The notes under the pieces are model-generated. The model ran no database searches. It was not told the origin of the DNA and saw only the letters and a program-made list of their open reading frames with translations. Below are positions 7,968 through 20,063 of a DNA stretch of 64,000 nt, in pieces (within the stretch, counting starts at the first letter, position 1; each line of letters begins with the position of its first letter). The position numbers and the translations under genes are program-made. The stretch comes from Mycobacterium szulgai (lineage in GTDB: Bacteria; Actinomycetota; Actinomycetes; Mycobacteriales; Mycobacteriaceae), in assembly GCF_002116635.1 (NCBI RefSeq), contig NZ_LQPW01000165.1:154915-218914 (forward strand), written 5' to 3'.

Positions 7968-10078
7968 ACGCCGACCTAGACGCCGACCTAGACGCTGATG
8001 CCCGGGCCCGCGAAGTCGAAGCTCAAATGACCGACGACGAGCGATTCACACTACTGGTCGGCGTGATGGGAGTCGGCGAACTGTGGCGGCTACACGACGA
8101 GCGCATTCCGCAGGGGACCCCGATGAGCGCCGCGTACGTACCCGGGGTGCCCCGGCTCGGCGTGCCGGCACTGTTGATGAGCGACGCCAGCCTCGGCGTT
8201 ACCAACCCCGGTTTCCGGCCGGGCGACACCGCCACCGCCCTGCCGGCCAGCCTGGCACTGGCCGCCAGCTTCAACCCCGAACTCGCGCGCGCCTCTGGCC
8301 GGGCCATCGGCAGGGAGGCGCGCAGCCGCGGATTCAACGTGCTGTTGGCGGGCGGCATCAATCTGGCCCGCGACCCGCGCAATGGGCGCAACTTCGAATA
8401 CCTTTCCGAGGACCCGCTTTTGAGCGCGACCATGGCTGCCGAATCGATCATCGGGATTCAGCAGGAAGGTGTCATATCGACGACCAAGCACTACTCGCTG
8501 AACTGCAACGAGACTAACCGGCACTGGCTGGACGCGATCATCGATTCAGATGCGCACCGCGAATCCGACCTGTTGGCCTTCGAGATCGCCATCGAGCGAG
8601 CGCAACCGGGCGCGGTGATGACGGCATACAACAAGATCAACGGCGAGTACGCCGCCGCGAACGCCGGGCTGATCGGTGGCGTCCTGAAAGGCGCCTGGGG
8701 ATACCGAGGCTGGACCATGTCCGATTGGGGCGGGACGCCAGGCTGGGAGTGTGCGGTCGCCGGCCTGGACCAGGAATGCGGTGCCCAGATCGACGCCCTG
8801 TTGTGGCAGTCGGAGGCATTCGGCGATGCGCTGCGGACCGCCTACCGCGACGGCGGGCTATCCAAAGAGCGCCTGTCCGATATGGTCCGGCGAATCCTGC
8901 GTTCGATGTTCGCGATCGGAATCGACCGCTGGGATGCCGCCCCGGCACCGGATATGGCCGCGCACAATGACATTGCCCTACAGATCGCACGGCAGGGAAT
9001 CGTGCTGCTGCAGAACCGCGGTGCATTGCCGCTGGATCCCGGCGCACGGATCGCGGTCATCGGCGGCTATGCACAACGCGGGGTGCCGATCGGCTGTGGA
9101 TCCAGCGCCGTCGTTCCCCCCGGCGGCTATGCAGACGTGATCCCCATCGGCGGAACCGGTCTGGCGGGCGGACTGCGCAACCTCTACCTGCTGCCGTCGA
9201 GTCCGCTAGATGAATTGCGCAAGCTGTTTCCCCACAACCAAATCGAGTTCGACCCAGGGGTCAATCCAGCCGAGGCGGTGCTGGCGGCGCGACGGGCGGA
9301 CCTGGTGATCGTCTTCGTGATACGCGTGGAAGCCGAGGGCGCCGACATTCCCGACCTCTCGTTACCGTGGGGCCAGGATGCGGTGGTTGCCGCCGTGGCC
9401 GCGGCCAATCCGAATACCGTAGTCGTGCTCGAGACCGGCAACCCCGCCGACATGCCCTGGCGGGACACGGTGAACGCGATCGTGCAGGCGTGGTATCCGG
9501 GCCAGGCCGGGGGCCAGGCTATCGCGGAAATCCTTGCCGGACAGGTCAATCCATCCGGGCGGCTACCGATAACCTTCCCGGTTCATCTCGCGCAGACGCC
9601 GCGGCCGGAGCTGCCCGATCTCGGTGCCCCGTGGGGCACCGAGATCAGCATCGACTACTCCGAAGGCGCGGAAGTCGGATACCGCTGGTTCGCGCGAACG
9701 GGCCAGGATCCGATGTTCGCATTCGGTCACGGCCTGTCCTACACCAGCTTCGAGTACCGCGACCTGACCGTGCGTGGCGGCGACACCGTCACCGCCAGCT
9801 TCACCGTGGTCAACACCGGCGACCGGGCCGGCGGCGATGTCCCACAGCTCTATCTGACCGAACCCCGGTCGCGCTTGCTGGGATTCGAGCGGGTCGAGCT
9901 GGATCCCGGTGAGACCCGTCGCGTCGCGATCGAGGCCGATCCGCGACTGCTCGCCCGCTACTACGACGGAAGCTGGCGGATCGAGCCGGGTACTTATCGG
10001 GTTGCGGTGGGCGGATCGGCGGCCGCGCTCCAATTGACGGCCGAGGCCGAGCTGGCCGGTCGTGCGTTCGGGCGGTGA
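7955..10078 (+). CDS. bglS: Beta-glucosidase, glycoside hydrolase family 3
   Basis: 707 residues from GTG 7955, with AGAGGGGG at 7943-7950 as ribosome site. It has the GH3 N-terminal barrel, with the catalytic nucleophile in TMSDWGG (D257), the GH3 C-terminal sandwich (GIVLLQNRGALPL) and a C-terminal fibronectin III-like domain (FTVVNTGDRAGGDVPQLYL). It hydrolyses terminal beta-D-glucosyl residues; the natural glycan is not evident. There is no signal peptide, so it is probably cytosolic. The N-terminus carries an acidic triple repeat (DLDADLDADLDAD) encoded by a 12-bp tandem repeat. An alternative start at the MTDDERF methionine (8027-8029) would remove this repeat. A strong stem-loop overlaps the stop codon. 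Confidence 0.88.
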   Translation: MEDLDADLDADLDADARAREVEAQMTDDERFTLLVGVMGVGELWRLHDERIPQGTPMSAAYVPGVPRLGVPALLMSDASLGVTNPGFRPGDTATALPASLALAASFNPELARASGRAIGREARSRGFNVLLAGGINLARDPRNGRNFEYLSEDPLLSATMAAESIIGIQQEGVISTTKHYSLNCNETNRHWLDAIIDSDAHRESDLLAFEIAIERAQPGAVMTAYNKINGEYAAANAGLIGGVLKGAWGYRGWTMSDWGGTPGWECAVAGLDQECGAQIDALLWQSEAFGDALRTAYRDGGLSKERLSDMVRRILRSMFAIGIDRWDAAPAPDMAAHNDIALQIARQGIVLLQNRGALPLDPGARIAVIGGYAQRGVPIGCGSSAVVPPGGYADVIPIGGTGLAGGLRNLYLLPSSPLDELRKLFPHNQIEFDPGVNPAEAVLAARRADLVIVFVIRVEAEGADIPDLSLPWGQDAVVAAVAAANPNTVVVLETGNPADMPWRDTVNAIVQAWYPGQAGGQAIAEILAGQVNPSGRLPITFPVHLAQTPRPELPDLGAPWGTEISIDYSEGAEVGYRWFARTGQDPMFAFGHGLSYTSFEYRDLTVRGGDTVTASFTVVNTGDRAGGDVPQLYLTEPRSRLLGFERVELDPGETRRVAIEADPRLLARYYDGSWRIEPGTYRVAVGGSAAALQLTAEAELAGRAFGR
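7961..7996 (+). repeat. 12-bp tandem repeat, three copies, in the bglS 5' coding region
   Basis: Three consecutive copies of GACCTAGACGCC, the last with one substitution, encode D-L-D-A three times. Being a multiple of three, copy-number changes would keep the frame. It lies in the part of bglS not needed for the GH3 fold. Confidence 0.85.
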
Positions 10079-10093
10079 CACGCACGACCGGCC
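10054..10093. terminator. Stem-loop between convergent bglS and mymT
   Basis: GGCCGGTCGTGCG at 10054-10066 pairs perfectly with CGCACGACCGGCC at 10081-10093 across a 14-nt loop that contains the bglS stop codon. The 13-bp stem is very G+C-rich and there is no T-tract. In mycobacteria such tail-less hairpins often act as terminators, and being symmetric it could stop transcription from both sides. Confidence 0.6.
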
Positions 10094-10099
10094 TCGGGC

Positions 10100-10246
10100 T
10101 CACTCGACCGGGACGAGCTCCTCGCCGCAGGCGCATTGGTAGGTTTGCCCCTCTGAGGGGCAGTGGCATTCGTGCTCGATGCGAACGCGACACCCGCAGC
10201 CTTCGTGGCCGCAGGTCAGCAGGGTTCCGGCCTCGTAGTTCGCCAT
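10100..10246 (-). CDS. mymT: Copper metallothionein MymT
   Basis: 48 residues with seven cysteines at positions 12, 17, 19, 27, 29, 38 and 40 (TCGHEGCGCR, ECHC, QCACGEEL). It begins MANYEAGTLL and ends in ELVPVE, like M. tuberculosis MymT. MymT binds several Cu(I) ions in a solvent-shielded core and protects against copper. The ATG at 10246 has AAGGTG a few bases upstream; an in-frame ATG at 10261 would add five residues. A RicR operator at 10308-10322 explains copper control. It is convergent with bglS. Confidence 0.93.
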   Translation of the reverse strand: MANYEAGTLLTCGHEGCGCRVRIEHECHCPSEGQTYQCACGEELVPVE

Positions 10247-10307
10247 GTTTGTCACCTTCATCTCTGCGTGGGAAGCAAGTCCCGGTTGGCAATTCCACTT
10301 CCCACCA

Positions 10308-10322
10308 TACCCCATACGGGTA
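10308..10322. promoter_or_regulatory. RicR operator upstream of mymT
   Basis: TACCCCATACGGGTA matches the palindromic RicR box TACCC-N5-GGGTA described for the copper regulon of M. tuberculosis. It lies about 60 bp upstream of the mymT start and about 55 bp upstream of the divergent O-methyltransferase start, so it may influence both. Confidence 0.85.
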
Positions 10323-10376
10323 TCTGGTAAAAGGGCTGGCCGGACCGGATATCGCCCGCGGCGTAGCGTTTCGGGC

Positions 10377-11069
10377 ATGTCGGGCGATTCAGCTTCCGTA
10401 CCTTCCCCGAAGGATGTCGACGAGTTTCTGGACGCCACCCTGCTGGGCGAGGATCCCGCGTTGTTCGCGGCGTTGCAGTCCAGCGACGAAGCCGGATTGC
10501 CGCGCATCGCCGTTTCGGCGCAGCAAGGCAAGTTCCTGAGTCTGCTGGCCGGGGCGATGCAGGCGCGCCGCATCCTCGAAATCGGCACACTGGGCGGCTT
10601 TTCCACCATCTGGCTGGCCCGCGGCGCGGGACCGCAGGGCCATGTGGTGACGCTGGAGTACGAGCCCACGCACGCCGAGGTCGCGCGGGTGAACCTGCAG
10701 CGTGCTGGGCTGGCCGAGCGGGTGCAGGTGGTGGTCGGCGCGGCGCTGGACACACTGCCGACCCTGACCGGTGGCCCGTTCGATCTGGTATTCATCGATG
10801 CCGACAAGGAGAACAACCTCGCCTACCTGGAGTGGGCGGTCCGGCTGGCTCGGCCCGGTGGGGTGATCGTGGTGGACAACGTCATCCGCAACGGCCGGGT
10901 GCTCCTGGAGACCGACCTGCAGACCGACCTGCAGACCGACAAAGCAAAGGTCGCCGCGACGCGGCAGACGCTGCACGCGATGGGTTCACATCCCCGCCTG
11001 GACACTGCGGCGATTCAGACGGTCGGGGTCAAGGGCTGGGACGGGTTCGCGATCGCGAGGGTGAAGTAG
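10377..11069 (+). CDS. O-methyltransferase, catechol-OMT-like (Rv0187-like)
   Basis: 230 residues from the ATG at 10377. The SAM site is LEIGTLGGFSTIWLARG, and the metal and catalytic segments are FIDADKENNLAYLEWA and VVDNVIRNGRV, as in the class I Mg2+-dependent OMT family (PF01596). A short direct duplication within TDLQTDLQTDK, near residues 178-188, lengthens a surface loop relative to Rv0187 (about 220 residues). The physiological substrate is unknown. Its last 41 nt overlap the 3' end of the convergent nitronate monooxygenase gene. It begins close to the RicR box, so copper-linked expression is possible but unproven. Confidence 0.88.
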   Translation: MSGDSASVPSPKDVDEFLDATLLGEDPALFAALQSSDEAGLPRIAVSAQQGKFLSLLAGAMQARRILEIGTLGGFSTIWLARGAGPQGHVVTLEYEPTHAEVARVNLQRAGLAERVQVVVGAALDTLPTLTGGPFDLVFIDADKENNLAYLEWAVRLARPGGVIVVDNVIRNGRVLLETDLQTDLQTDKAKVAATRQTLHAMGSHPRLDTAAIQTVGVKGWDGFAIARVK

Positions 11070-12045
11070 GGCTCAGGTCCGCGACGGCCTGGGCGGCAGA
11101 CGTGATCTCGTGCAGACGCAGCGCGGTTTCACCGGCATACAACGCCGCGCGCTCCACCCAGGAATCGGGCATGGTCGCAAGCAGCGCGGCCGGGGTGAAT
11201 ATCGGTAGCCGCGAAGACTGCAGCCCGACCAGTTTGCCCGGATCCAGGTAGCCCAGCGCCGACAGGGGCCCGCTGGCCACATTCACCGCGCCGGGCACCG
11301 CCTTGGCCCACCCGTCGTCGCGGCACCACCGGCGGGTGGCGTCGTTGGGCAGCACCCGATGCCGCAGCGGCCAGCTGACGCCGAACAGATTGGTCTCAAT
11401 CGTCTTGTCCGCCTGCGTAACTCGTCGCTGGTAAGCACGGTTTGCGTTGGCCTCGTGGGTGAGCAGGAAACGAGTTCCGGCGATGACACCGCTGGCCCCG
11501 GCGGCCAGTGCGGCCTCGGTGTCGGCGGCGGTGGCGATGCCACCGGCGAGCAACACCGGCCGATTGCCCGCGACGGCCAGGGCCCGGGGCAGAAAGTCCA
11601 GGGCCGCCGCGGTTCCGACGAGATGCCCACCCGCCTCCCGGCCCTGGGCGATCAAACCGTCGGCGCCGGCGTCGATGGCACCGCGCGCCTGCTCTGCGGT
11701 CCCGACCATCACGAAGACGAATGCCCCGGCCTCGCGCAGCCGTTCGGCCAGTCCGCGCGGCTCGCCGAACGCCAGCACGACGACGTCGACCCGGGCTTGC
11801 ACGCAGACCGCGACATGCCGGCGAGTGGTGAAGGGCAGCAGCAGGTTCACCGCAACCGCGCGACCGGGCGCCTCGGCGCGCATTTGGTCGATCGCGGCGC
11901 GCAGTTGGCGCGGCGTGACCAGCCCGAGTGTGCCCAAGCCGCCGGCGTTGGCGACGGCGGCCGCCAGCGGCGCGCCGGCCAGGCCACCGCCCATACCTGC
12001 TTGGCCGACCGGAACGTCGAGCCGCAGCCGGTCGAGAAGGTCCAT
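11029..12045 (-). CDS. Nitronate monooxygenase / 2-nitropropane dioxygenase-like flavoprotein
   Basis: 338 residues. The NMO family layout is present: an N-terminal VPVGQAGMGGGLAG FMN-binding segment, GADGLIAQGREAGGH, RPVLLAGGIATAADTEAALAAGASGVIAGTRFLLTHEA, and a C-terminal helical cap. Such enzymes oxidise alkyl nitronates such as propionate 3-nitronate using FMN and O2. The final 41 nt overlap the end of the O-methyltransferase gene on the other strand. It lies 11 nt downstream of the PE_PGRS stop codon on the same strand. I do not recall an equivalent between Rv0187 and ilvD in M. tuberculosis, where Rv0188 (a small membrane protein) is expected instead. Confidence 0.85.
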   Translation of the reverse strand: MDLLDRLRLDVPVGQAGMGGGLAGAPLAAAVANAGGLGTLGLVTPRQLRAAIDQMRAEAPGRAVAVNLLLPFTTRRHVAVCVQARVDVVVLAFGEPRGLAERLREAGAFVFVMVGTAEQARGAIDAGADGLIAQGREAGGHLVGTAAALDFLPRALAVAGNRPVLLAGGIATAADTEAALAAGASGVIAGTRFLLTHEANANRAYQRRVTQADKTIETNLFGVSWPLRHRVLPNDATRRWCRDDGWAKAVPGAVNVASGPLSALGYLDPGKLVGLQSSRLPIFTPAALLATMPDSWVERAALYAGETALRLHEITSAAQAVADLSPTSPSRSRTRPSP

Positions 12046-12056
12046 CGCTGTCGAGG

Positions 12057-15419
<3,363 letters not shown>

Positions 15420-15468
15420 CCGGGGATGGTATCGCCGGAAATTGACGGCGTGGTTGGAAATCAGCTAG

Positions 15469-17163
15469 CTAGCCGCAGACCGCCCCGATCGCGGCCGAGC
15501 CGACCAGCTTGACGTACTTGGCCAGCACGCCGGTCTTATAGCGCGGCGGTGGGGGAGTGAAATCCTTTTTCCGCGACTCGAATTCGGCCGGATCGGTGAG
15601 CACGTCGAGGGTGCGGGTGCTGACGTCGAGGCGGATCCGGTCGCCGTCGCGCAGGAACGCGATCGGGCCGGCATCGACGGCTTCGGGCGCGATGTGTCCC
15701 ACGCACAAACCGGTCGTTCCACCGGAGAACCGGCCGTCGGTCAGCAGCAGCACATCCTTGCCCAGCCCGGCGCCTTTGATCGCGCCTGTGATGGCCAGCA
15801 TCTCGCGCATCCCCGGGCCGCCCTTGGGGCCCTCATAGCGGATGACCACCGCGTCGCCGTTGGTGATCGTGCCGTCTTCGAGGGCGTCCAGCGCGGCGCG
15901 TTCGCCGTCGAAAACCCTTGCGGTTCCTTCGAACACCTCGGAATCGAAACCGGCCGTCTTGACCACCGCACCTTCGGGCGCCAGCGAGCCGCGCAGGATG
16001 GTGATCCCCCCGGTCGGATGAATGGGATTGTCCAGCGCTCGCAGCACCTTGCCGTCCGGGTCCGGCGGTGCGATTGACGCCAGGTTCTGCCCGACGGTCT
16101 GGCCGGTCACCGTCAGGCAGTCGCCGTGAAGCAGGCCCGCGTCCAGCAGCGCCTTCATTACCACCGGGACACCGCCGATGTGGTCGACGTGCGACATCAC
16201 GTGGCGGCCGAACGGTTTGACATCGGCCAGGTGTGGGACCTTGGAGCCGATTCGGCTGAAGTCGTCGAGGGTCAGCGCGACGTCGGCCTCGTGGGCGATG
16301 GCCAGTAGGTGCAGCACCGCGTTGGTCGAGCCGCCGAATGCCATCACCACCGCGATCGCGTTCTCGAATGCCTCGCGGGTGAGGATGTCGCGGGCGGTGA
16401 TGCCGCGGCGCAGCAACTCGACGACGGCCTGGCCGCTGCGGCGGGCGAAGCCGTCGCGGCGGCGGTCGGTGGCCGGGGGTGCGGCGCTGCCCGGCAGCGA
16501 CATGCCGAGGGCTTCGGCGGCACTGGCCATGGTGTTGGCGGTGTACATGCCACCGCACGCGCCCTCGCCGGGGCAGATCGCCCGCTCGATGGCGTCGACG
16601 TCTTCGCGCGGCATCAGCCCGCGGGCGCAGGCACCCACCGCTTCGAAGGCATCGATGATGGTGACCTCGCGCTCGCTGCCGTCGGACAGCTTGGCGACCC
16701 CCGGCAGGATAGAGCCCGCGTAGAGGAACACCGCCGCCAGGTCCAGGCGGGCGGCGGCCATCAGCATGCCGGGCAGTGACTTGTCGCAGCCGGCCAGCAG
16801 CACCGAACCGTCCAGCCGCTCGGCCTGCATCACGGTTTCCACGCTGTCGGCGATCACCTCACGCGACACCAGCGAGAAGTGCATGCCCTCGTGGCCCATC
16901 GAGATGCCGTCGGACACCGAGATCGTGCCGAACTCCAGCGGATAGCCACCGGCCGCGAACACTCCCTCCTTGACCGCTTTGGCCAGCCGGTCCAGGGAGA
17001 GGTTGCACGGCGTGATCTCGTTCCATGACGACGCGACGCCGATCTGTGGTTTGGCGAAGTCCTCGTCGCCCATGCCTACCGCACGCAACATCCCACGGGC
17101 GGCGGCCTTCTCCAGGCCGTCGGTGACGTCGCGGCTGCGTGGTTTTATGTCGGCTTCGGGCAT
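15469..17163 (-). CDS. ilvD: Dihydroxy-acid dehydratase
   Basis: 564 residues from the ATG at 17163. This is the third common step of branched-chain amino acid synthesis, converting dihydroxyisovalerate and dihydroxymethylvalerate to the keto acids with an Fe-S cluster. Family signatures visible: CDKSLPGMLMAAARLD, GEGACGGMYTANTM (cluster cysteine) and LLTDGRFSGGTTGLCVGHIAPEA near the C-terminus. The frame extends upstream to 17301, but that part overlaps ricR and its operator and is not conserved. It is divergent from ricR; the start codons are about 100 bp apart with the RicR box between them. The pattern matches Rv0189c-Rv0190. Confidence 0.95.
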   Translation of the reverse strand: MPEADIKPRSRDVTDGLEKAAARGMLRAVGMGDEDFAKPQIGVASSWNEITPCNLSLDRLAKAVKEGVFAAGGYPLEFGTISVSDGISMGHEGMHFSLVSREVIADSVETVMQAERLDGSVLLAGCDKSLPGMLMAAARLDLAAVFLYAGSILPGVAKLSDGSEREVTIIDAFEAVGACARGLMPREDVDAIERAICPGEGACGGMYTANTMASAAEALGMSLPGSAAPPATDRRRDGFARRSGQAVVELLRRGITARDILTREAFENAIAVVMAFGGSTNAVLHLLAIAHEADVALTLDDFSRIGSKVPHLADVKPFGRHVMSHVDHIGGVPVVMKALLDAGLLHGDCLTVTGQTVGQNLASIAPPDPDGKVLRALDNPIHPTGGITILRGSLAPEGAVVKTAGFDSEVFEGTARVFDGERAALDALEDGTITNGDAVVIRYEGPKGGPGMREMLAITGAIKGAGLGKDVLLLTDGRFSGGTTGLCVGHIAPEAVDAGPIAFLRDGDRIRLDVSTRTLDVLTDPAEFESRKKDFTPPPPRYKTGVLAKYVKLVGSAAIGAVCG

Positions 17164-17231
17164 TGCACAAGTATGCGGTGCGCCGGCATCGCAAAAAAAT
17201 CCGCCCAGAATCGGCCGCTGAGCGGGGCTAA

Positions 17232-17246
17232 TACCCCGCTGGGGTA
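17232..17246. promoter_or_regulatory. RicR operator in the ilvD-ricR divergent region
   Basis: TACCCCGCTGGGGTA is a perfect TACCC-N5-GGGTA palindrome 17 bp before the ricR start, as expected for autoregulation by RicR. Additional partial half-sites (GGGGTA at 17249-17254 and GGGTA near 17260) follow directly. It is also upstream of ilvD, though ilvD is not a known RicR target. Confidence 0.85.
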
Positions 17247-17263
17247 TGGGGTAGGATGCGGGT

Positions 17264-17554
17264 ATGACGGCGCCACACGGATACACGCAGGAGAAGGACA
17301 ACTACGCCAAGCGGCTGCGTCGCATCGAGGGTCAGGTCCGCGGTATCGCGCGGATGATCGACGAGGACAAGTACTGCATTGACGTGCTGACCCAGATCAG
17401 CGCGGTCAACAGCGCCCTGCGGTCGGTGGCGTTGAATCTGCTCGATGAGCACTTGAGTCACTGCGTCACGCGTGCGGTCGCCGAGGGCGGCACCGAGGCC
17501 GACAGCAAGTTGGCCGAAGCGTCGGCGGCCATCGCGCGCCTGGTTCGTTCCTGA
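17264..17554 (+). CDS. ricR: Copper-sensing repressor RicR (CsoR family)
   Basis: 96 residues, the length of M. tuberculosis RicR (Rv0190). The Cu(I) ligands of the CsoR family are present as C38 (DKYCIDV), H63 and C67 (EHLSHC). The N-terminal RLRRIEGQVRGIARMI helix is the DNA-binding and family signature. RicR represses mymT, lpqS and other genes and releases DNA on binding Cu(I). Two RicR boxes occur in this window: one in its own promoter and one 7 kb away at mymT. The next gene, an MFS permease, starts 76 nt downstream on the same strand. Confidence 0.95.
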   Translation: MTAPHGYTQEKDNYAKRLRRIEGQVRGIARMIDEDKYCIDVLTQISAVNSALRSVALNLLDEHLSHCVTRAVAEGGTEADSKLAEASAAIARLVRS

Positions 17555-17630
17555 TTGACTGGGGTACGCCCCTGGGCGTGTTGCGAAACCGCCGTTACCG
17601 CGATGCGTACGGTTGTGGGCACGCCACGCT

Positions 17631-18884
17631 ATGACTACCGAAGCCGCAATACCCGCCACTGCCGCACGCCCATGGACGCCACGGATCGCTGCGCAGCTGG
17701 CTGTGCTGGCCGCGGCCGCCTTCATCTATGTCACCGCCGAGATCCTGCCGGTGGGCGCGCTTTCGGCGATGGCGCGCAACCTGCACGTCAGTGTGGTGCT
17801 GGTGGGGACGCTGTTGTCCTGGTATGCGCTGGTCGCGGCGTTGACAACGGTCCCGTTGGTGCGCTGGACGGCGCACTGGCCGCGCCGCCGGGCGCTGTTG
17901 GTCAGCCTGATCTGCCTGACCATTTCGCAGCTCATCTCGGCGCTGGCGCCTAACTTCGCGGTGCTGGCCGCCGGACGGGTGCTGTGCGCGGTGACGCACG
18001 GGTTGCTGTGGTCGGTGATCGCGCCGCTGGCCACCCGGTTGGTACCGCCCAGTCACGCCGGGCGTGCGATGACATCGACTTTCATCGGAACGAGCCTGGC
18101 GCTGGTGGTGGGCAGCCCGCTCACGGTCGCTTTGAGCCTGATGTGGGGCTGGCGGCTGGCGGCGGTGTGTGTCACGGTCGCGGCTGCCGCCATCACGCTG
18201 GCGGCGTGGCTGGTGCTACCGGAGATGGCGATCGACGCCAAGCGTTTGCAGCATGTGGGTCGTCGTGCCCGGCACCACCGAAATCGGCGACTGGTTCTGG
18301 TCAGCGTGATCACCATGGTCGGCGTAACCGGACATTTCGTCTCCTACACCTACATCGTGGTAATCCTGCGTCAAGTCGTCGGCGTGCATGGTCCCAGCCA
18401 AGCCTGGTTGCTGGCGGCTTACGGAGTCGCAGGTGTGATCGCGGTGGCCCTGGTGGCGCGGCAGCTCGACCGGCGGCCCAACGGCGCGGTCGTCTTCTGT
18501 ATGGCCGGCCTGACGGCCGCGCTGGCGCTGCTGGCCGCGCTGGCTTTCGGCGCGTCCGGCACCGCAACAATGGCGCTGGTGCTGGGAACGGCCGGGATCG
18601 TGCTGTGGGGCGCCATGGCCAACGCCGTGTCGCCGATGCTGCAATCGGCGGCGATGCGCAGCGGGGCCGACGACCCCGACGGAGCCTCGGGCTTGTACGT
18701 GACGGCCTTTCAGGTCGGCATCATGGCCGGGTCGCTGGCCGGGGGGCTGTTGTATGAGCGCAGTGTGGCGATGATGCTGACCGCGTCGGCGGGCTTGATG
18801 GGTGTCGCGCTGTTGGGGATGGCGGCCGTCCAGCGGCTGATCGAGGTTCCGGGCAGGGCTGCCGCGACAATTTCACAGGACTGA
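17631..18884 (+). CDS. MFS permease, drug:H+ antiporter-like (Rv0191-like)
   Basis: 417 residues from the ATG at 17631; an upstream in-frame ATG at 17613 lacks a ribosome site. About 12 hydrophobic segments are visible. The MFS motif A-like loop between TM2 and TM3 reads VRWTAHWPRRRALL, and the central loop is basic (RRARHHRNRR at about residues 208-217). It resembles the sugar-efflux/DHA1 group (AraJ/PbuE type), in the inner membrane. The position after ricR is conserved with M. tuberculosis. Cotranscription with ricR is possible, but no copper role follows from the sequence. Confidence 0.88.
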   Translation: MTTEAAIPATAARPWTPRIAAQLAVLAAAAFIYVTAEILPVGALSAMARNLHVSVVLVGTLLSWYALVAALTTVPLVRWTAHWPRRRALLVSLICLTISQLISALAPNFAVLAAGRVLCAVTHGLLWSVIAPLATRLVPPSHAGRAMTSTFIGTSLALVVGSPLTVALSLMWGWRLAAVCVTVAAAAITLAAWLVLPEMAIDAKRLQHVGRRARHHRNRRLVLVSVITMVGVTGHFVSYTYIVVILRQVVGVHGPSQAWLLAAYGVAGVIAVALVARQLDRRPNGAVVFCMAGLTAALALLAALAFGASGTATMALVLGTAGIVLWGAMANAVSPMLQSAAMRSGADDPDGASGLYVTAFQVGIMAGSLAGGLLYERSVAMMLTASAGLMGVALLGMAAVQRLIEVPGRAAATISQD

Positions 18885-19006
18885 TGAAAGCTGCAGGTCA
18901 GCGACGCGTGATCGAGCGCTGGGCGGGTCCGCGCGGGCCGCTGCACGGGTAGCGGGGCGCCACACTATGCCAGACTGGTCAGCGAATGTGACTGGAGGGA
19001 TGGCAT

Positions 19007-19993
19007 ATGTCGCGCTGGACAAAGGTCCGCACGAGGGGACGCCTCTTCGCCGCTCTGAACGCCGCCGGGGTGCTTGCGGTGCTGATGCTGGGCGCCGGTC
19101 CGGCCCTGGCCGACCCTGAGGACGCACCCGCCGACCCGGGCGTCGTTGCACCCGCGGATCCACCCGCACCGGACCCGTTGGCGCTGCCACCGCTGCCCGA
19201 TCCGCTCGCCCCGCCGCCAGCCGACCCGCTGGCGGTGCCGGTGGGCCCGGTCGCCGGACAGGATCCGACGCCGTTCGTCGGCAACCCGCCGTTCCGTCCC
19301 CCGACGTTCAACCCGGTCAATGGCGCGATGGTGGGGGTGGCTAAGCCCATCATCATCAACTTTGCGGTACCGATCGCCGACCAGGGCATGGCCGAGCACG
19401 CCATCCACATCGCGTCGATTCCGCCGGTGCCGGGCAAGTTCTACTGGATGAGCCCGACCCAGGTGCGCTGGCGTCCGCTGCAATTCTGGCCGGCCAACAC
19501 CCAGGTGACCATCGATGCGGCCGGTACCGTCTCGACTTTCCACACCGGTGATGCACTGGTGGCGACCGCCGACGACGCGACGCACCAGATGACGATCACG
19601 CGCAACGGCGCCGTGGTGCAGACCTTCCCGATGTCGATGGGTATGGCCTCGGGTGGCCACCAGACTCCGAACGGCACCTACTACGTGCTGGAGAAGATGC
19701 CGACGGTGGTGATGGATTCCTCGACGTACGGGGTTCCGGTCAACTCGCCGAACGGCTACAAGGTGACCGTCTCGGATGCGGTCCGGATCGACAACAGCGG
19801 CAACTTCGTGCACAGCGCGCCGTGGTCGGTGGGCGATCAGGGCAAGCGGGACGTAAGCCACGGCTGCATCAACCTGAGCCCGGCCAATGCGAAGTGGTTC
19901 TTCGACAACTTCGGCAGTGGCGATCCCATCGTGGTGAAGAACTCCGTCGGGACCTACACGAAGAACGACGGCGCCCAGGACTGGCAGATCTAG
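19007..19993 (+). CDS. L,D-transpeptidase (LdtMt4/Rv0192-like)
   Basis: 328 residues. An N-terminal signal peptide (hydrophobic LFAALNAAGVLAVLMLGAGPALA) is followed by a long Pro/Asp/Ala-rich linker to about residue 95. Next come an Ig-like domain (PVNGAMVGVAKPIIINF...) and the YkuD catalytic domain. The catalytic motif is SHGC-INL, with C287 as nucleophile and H269 and H285 nearby. Such enzymes make 3-3 cross-links in mycobacterial peptidoglycan and act in the periplasm. GGAGGG at 18994-18999 is the ribosome site. A perfect hairpin terminator lies 15 nt after the stop. In M. tuberculosis Rv0193c-Rv0195 would follow; here the Rv0196-like regulator is next. Confidence 0.92.
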   Translation: MSRWTKVRTRGRLFAALNAAGVLAVLMLGAGPALADPEDAPADPGVVAPADPPAPDPLALPPLPDPLAPPPADPLAVPVGPVAGQDPTPFVGNPPFRPPTFNPVNGAMVGVAKPIIINFAVPIADQGMAEHAIHIASIPPVPGKFYWMSPTQVRWRPLQFWPANTQVTIDAAGTVSTFHTGDALVATADDATHQMTITRNGAVVQTFPMSMGMASGGHQTPNGTYYVLEKMPTVVMDSSTYGVPVNSPNGYKVTVSDAVRIDNSGNFVHSAPWSVGDQGKRDVSHGCINLSPANAKWFFDNFGSGDPIVVKNSVGTYTKNDGAQDWQI

Positions 19994-20007
19994 TTTCTCA
20001 GCTGCGG

Positions 20008-20042
20008 AATCGCCCCTTTCTGAATTGAAAGGGGCGATTTTG
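20008..20042 (+). terminator. Rho-independent-type terminator after the L,D-transpeptidase gene
   Basis: AATCGCCCCTTTC (20008-20020) and GAAAGGGGCGATT (20027-20039) form a perfect 13-bp stem with a 6-nt loop, followed by TTTGTGT. It is the cleanest terminator in the window and isolates the transpeptidase gene from the TetR operon 45 nt downstream. Confidence 0.85.
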
Positions 20043-20063
20043 TGTCTAGTCTTGCGCGCCTGT

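Noticed and set aside
10100..10816. A 238-codon minus-strand frame ending in the MymT sequence
   Set aside because: Only the last 48-53 residues match metallothionein; the upstream part lies antisense to the O-methyltransferase gene and the RicR box sits inside it.
17560..17580. GGGGTACGCCCC after ricR as a third RicR box
   Set aside because: It is a palindrome but lacks the TACCC-N5-GGGTA spacing of the other two sites.
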